From: Candidatus Methanovirga basalitermitum
Lineage (GTDB): Archaea; Methanobacteriota; Methanobacteria; Methanobacteriales; Methanobacteriaceae
NCBI GenBank assembly: GCA_031284445.1
Contig: JAISZW010000069.1
Span: 1-5,955 of the forward strand
Direction of reading: 5' to 3'
Length of the DNA: 5,955 nt
Part shown: positions 5,576-5,955 of the stretch, in pieces
Layout: each line of letters starts with the position of its first letter
Numbering within the stretch: position 1 is the first letter of the stretch
The notes under the pieces: model-generated
Seen by the model: only the letters and a program-made list of their open reading frames with translations
Told to the model about the DNA's origin: nothing
Databases searched by the model: none
Program-made: the position numbers and the translations under genes

Positions 5576-5681
5576 TATATTTTAGATTTGTATTCATTGG
5601 GGGATTTATCATATAGTAATAAATTTTATCAGTTCAGTTTATCTTGGATTAGGTGGAGCATTTTTTGGTTCTTTTTTTTCA

Positions 5682-5948
5682 TTGGTTTTGTCTATTTATG
5701 CATTATACAGACTTATTCAGATGATTAATCATAAGAAAAATTTTGAGGGTGAATTAAGTTTAGTAAAGTTAATAATAGTATTCTTTATGACGACGATATA
5801 TATTGATTATTATATGGATTACGAACTATTAGCTGTATTAAAATTTCCTATCATATCTGTAATTTCATATATCCTAATCTCAGCAACTTTAATTTCTTTA
5901 ATAGATTTAATTTTAGGTATCATTGAATTTAGAAAGATAAATTTATAA
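5682..5948 (+). CDS. Small multi-pass membrane protein of unknown function, start uncertain
   Basis: I do not recognise this protein. From the TTG at 5682 it has 88 residues, with hydrophobic segments at about 1-14, 28-45 and 54-82, a short basic loop (NHKKN, 16-20) and a basic tail (EFRKINL). The TTG has no ribosome site nearby and cuts into a hydrophobic segment that continues upstream in the same frame as IVINFISSVYLGLGGAFFGS. The frame stays open back to a TAG at 5583-5585. A G-rich stretch GGGGGAT (5599-5605) sits 7 nt before an ATA at 5613, which would give a natural 111-residue protein with a complete first helix, but no ATG, GTG or TTG exists there. Either a rare start is used or the original ATG has been lost. 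It follows the SemiSWEET-like gene on the same strand and may share its transcript. Confidence 0.5.
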   Translation: MVLSIYALYRLIQMINHKKNFEGELSLVKLIIVFFMTTIYIDYYMDYELLAVLKFPIISVISYILISATLISLIDLILGIIEFRKINL

Positions 5949-5955
5949 TCAGTTG

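Overview
The window looks like a very AT-rich anaerobic archaeon, most likely a methanogen of the Methanobacteriales (Methanobrevibacter/Methanosphaera type). The grounds are A/T-dominated spacers, TATA-box-like upstream elements, Shine-Dalgarno sequences such as AGGAGG and AAGGTG, frequent AGA (Arg) and ATA (Ile) codons, and long gene-poor gaps. This placement is inferred from composition and promoter style. An AT-rich anaerobic bacterium, such as a clostridium, is not formally excluded.

The core (676-4663) is a three-gene, same-strand nitrogenase-like cluster: an Fe-protein (NifH-like, 290 aa), a NifD-like subunit (506 aa) and a NifK-like subunit (445 aa). The Fe-protein has the P-loop, the two cysteines that bridge the 4Fe-4S cluster and the switch II motif. 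The D and K proteins keep all six cysteines expected to hold a P-cluster, and D keeps a cysteine where NifD binds the FeMo-cofactor. The nitrogenase active-site His195 (A. vinelandii numbering) is replaced, and the canonical methanogen nif order nifH-nifI1-nifI2-nifD-nifK-nifE-nifN is not present. The expected machine is an ATP-driven two-component reductase in which the NifH-like dimer passes electrons to a D2K2 complex. Its substrate is probably not N2. The nearest characterised precedent for a separate H/D/K nitrogenase-like reductase is methylthio-alkane reductase (Mar), but this window does not prove that assignment.

The 675 bp before the cluster hold no convincing gene. They contain a hairpin at the very start, a possible decayed coding remnant (203-325), a 12-bp palindrome, phased A-tracts and a promoter-like element followed by a 16-bp perfect palindrome. 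The 204 bp between the H and D genes contain a T7 tract and two tandem copies of an 18-bp repeat at 22-bp spacing, suggesting separate control of D-K.

After the cluster come a terminator-like hairpin, a second promoter-plus-palindrome element and a decayed frame resembling the C-terminal part of a DDE transposase (about 4926-5276). Two small hydrophobic proteins follow. The first (5282-5575) has the layout of a SemiSWEET/MtN3 half-transporter. The second (about 5682-5948) is an unrecognised multi-pass membrane protein whose frame extends upstream without any ordinary start codon. Nothing in the sequence ties these two to the reductase.
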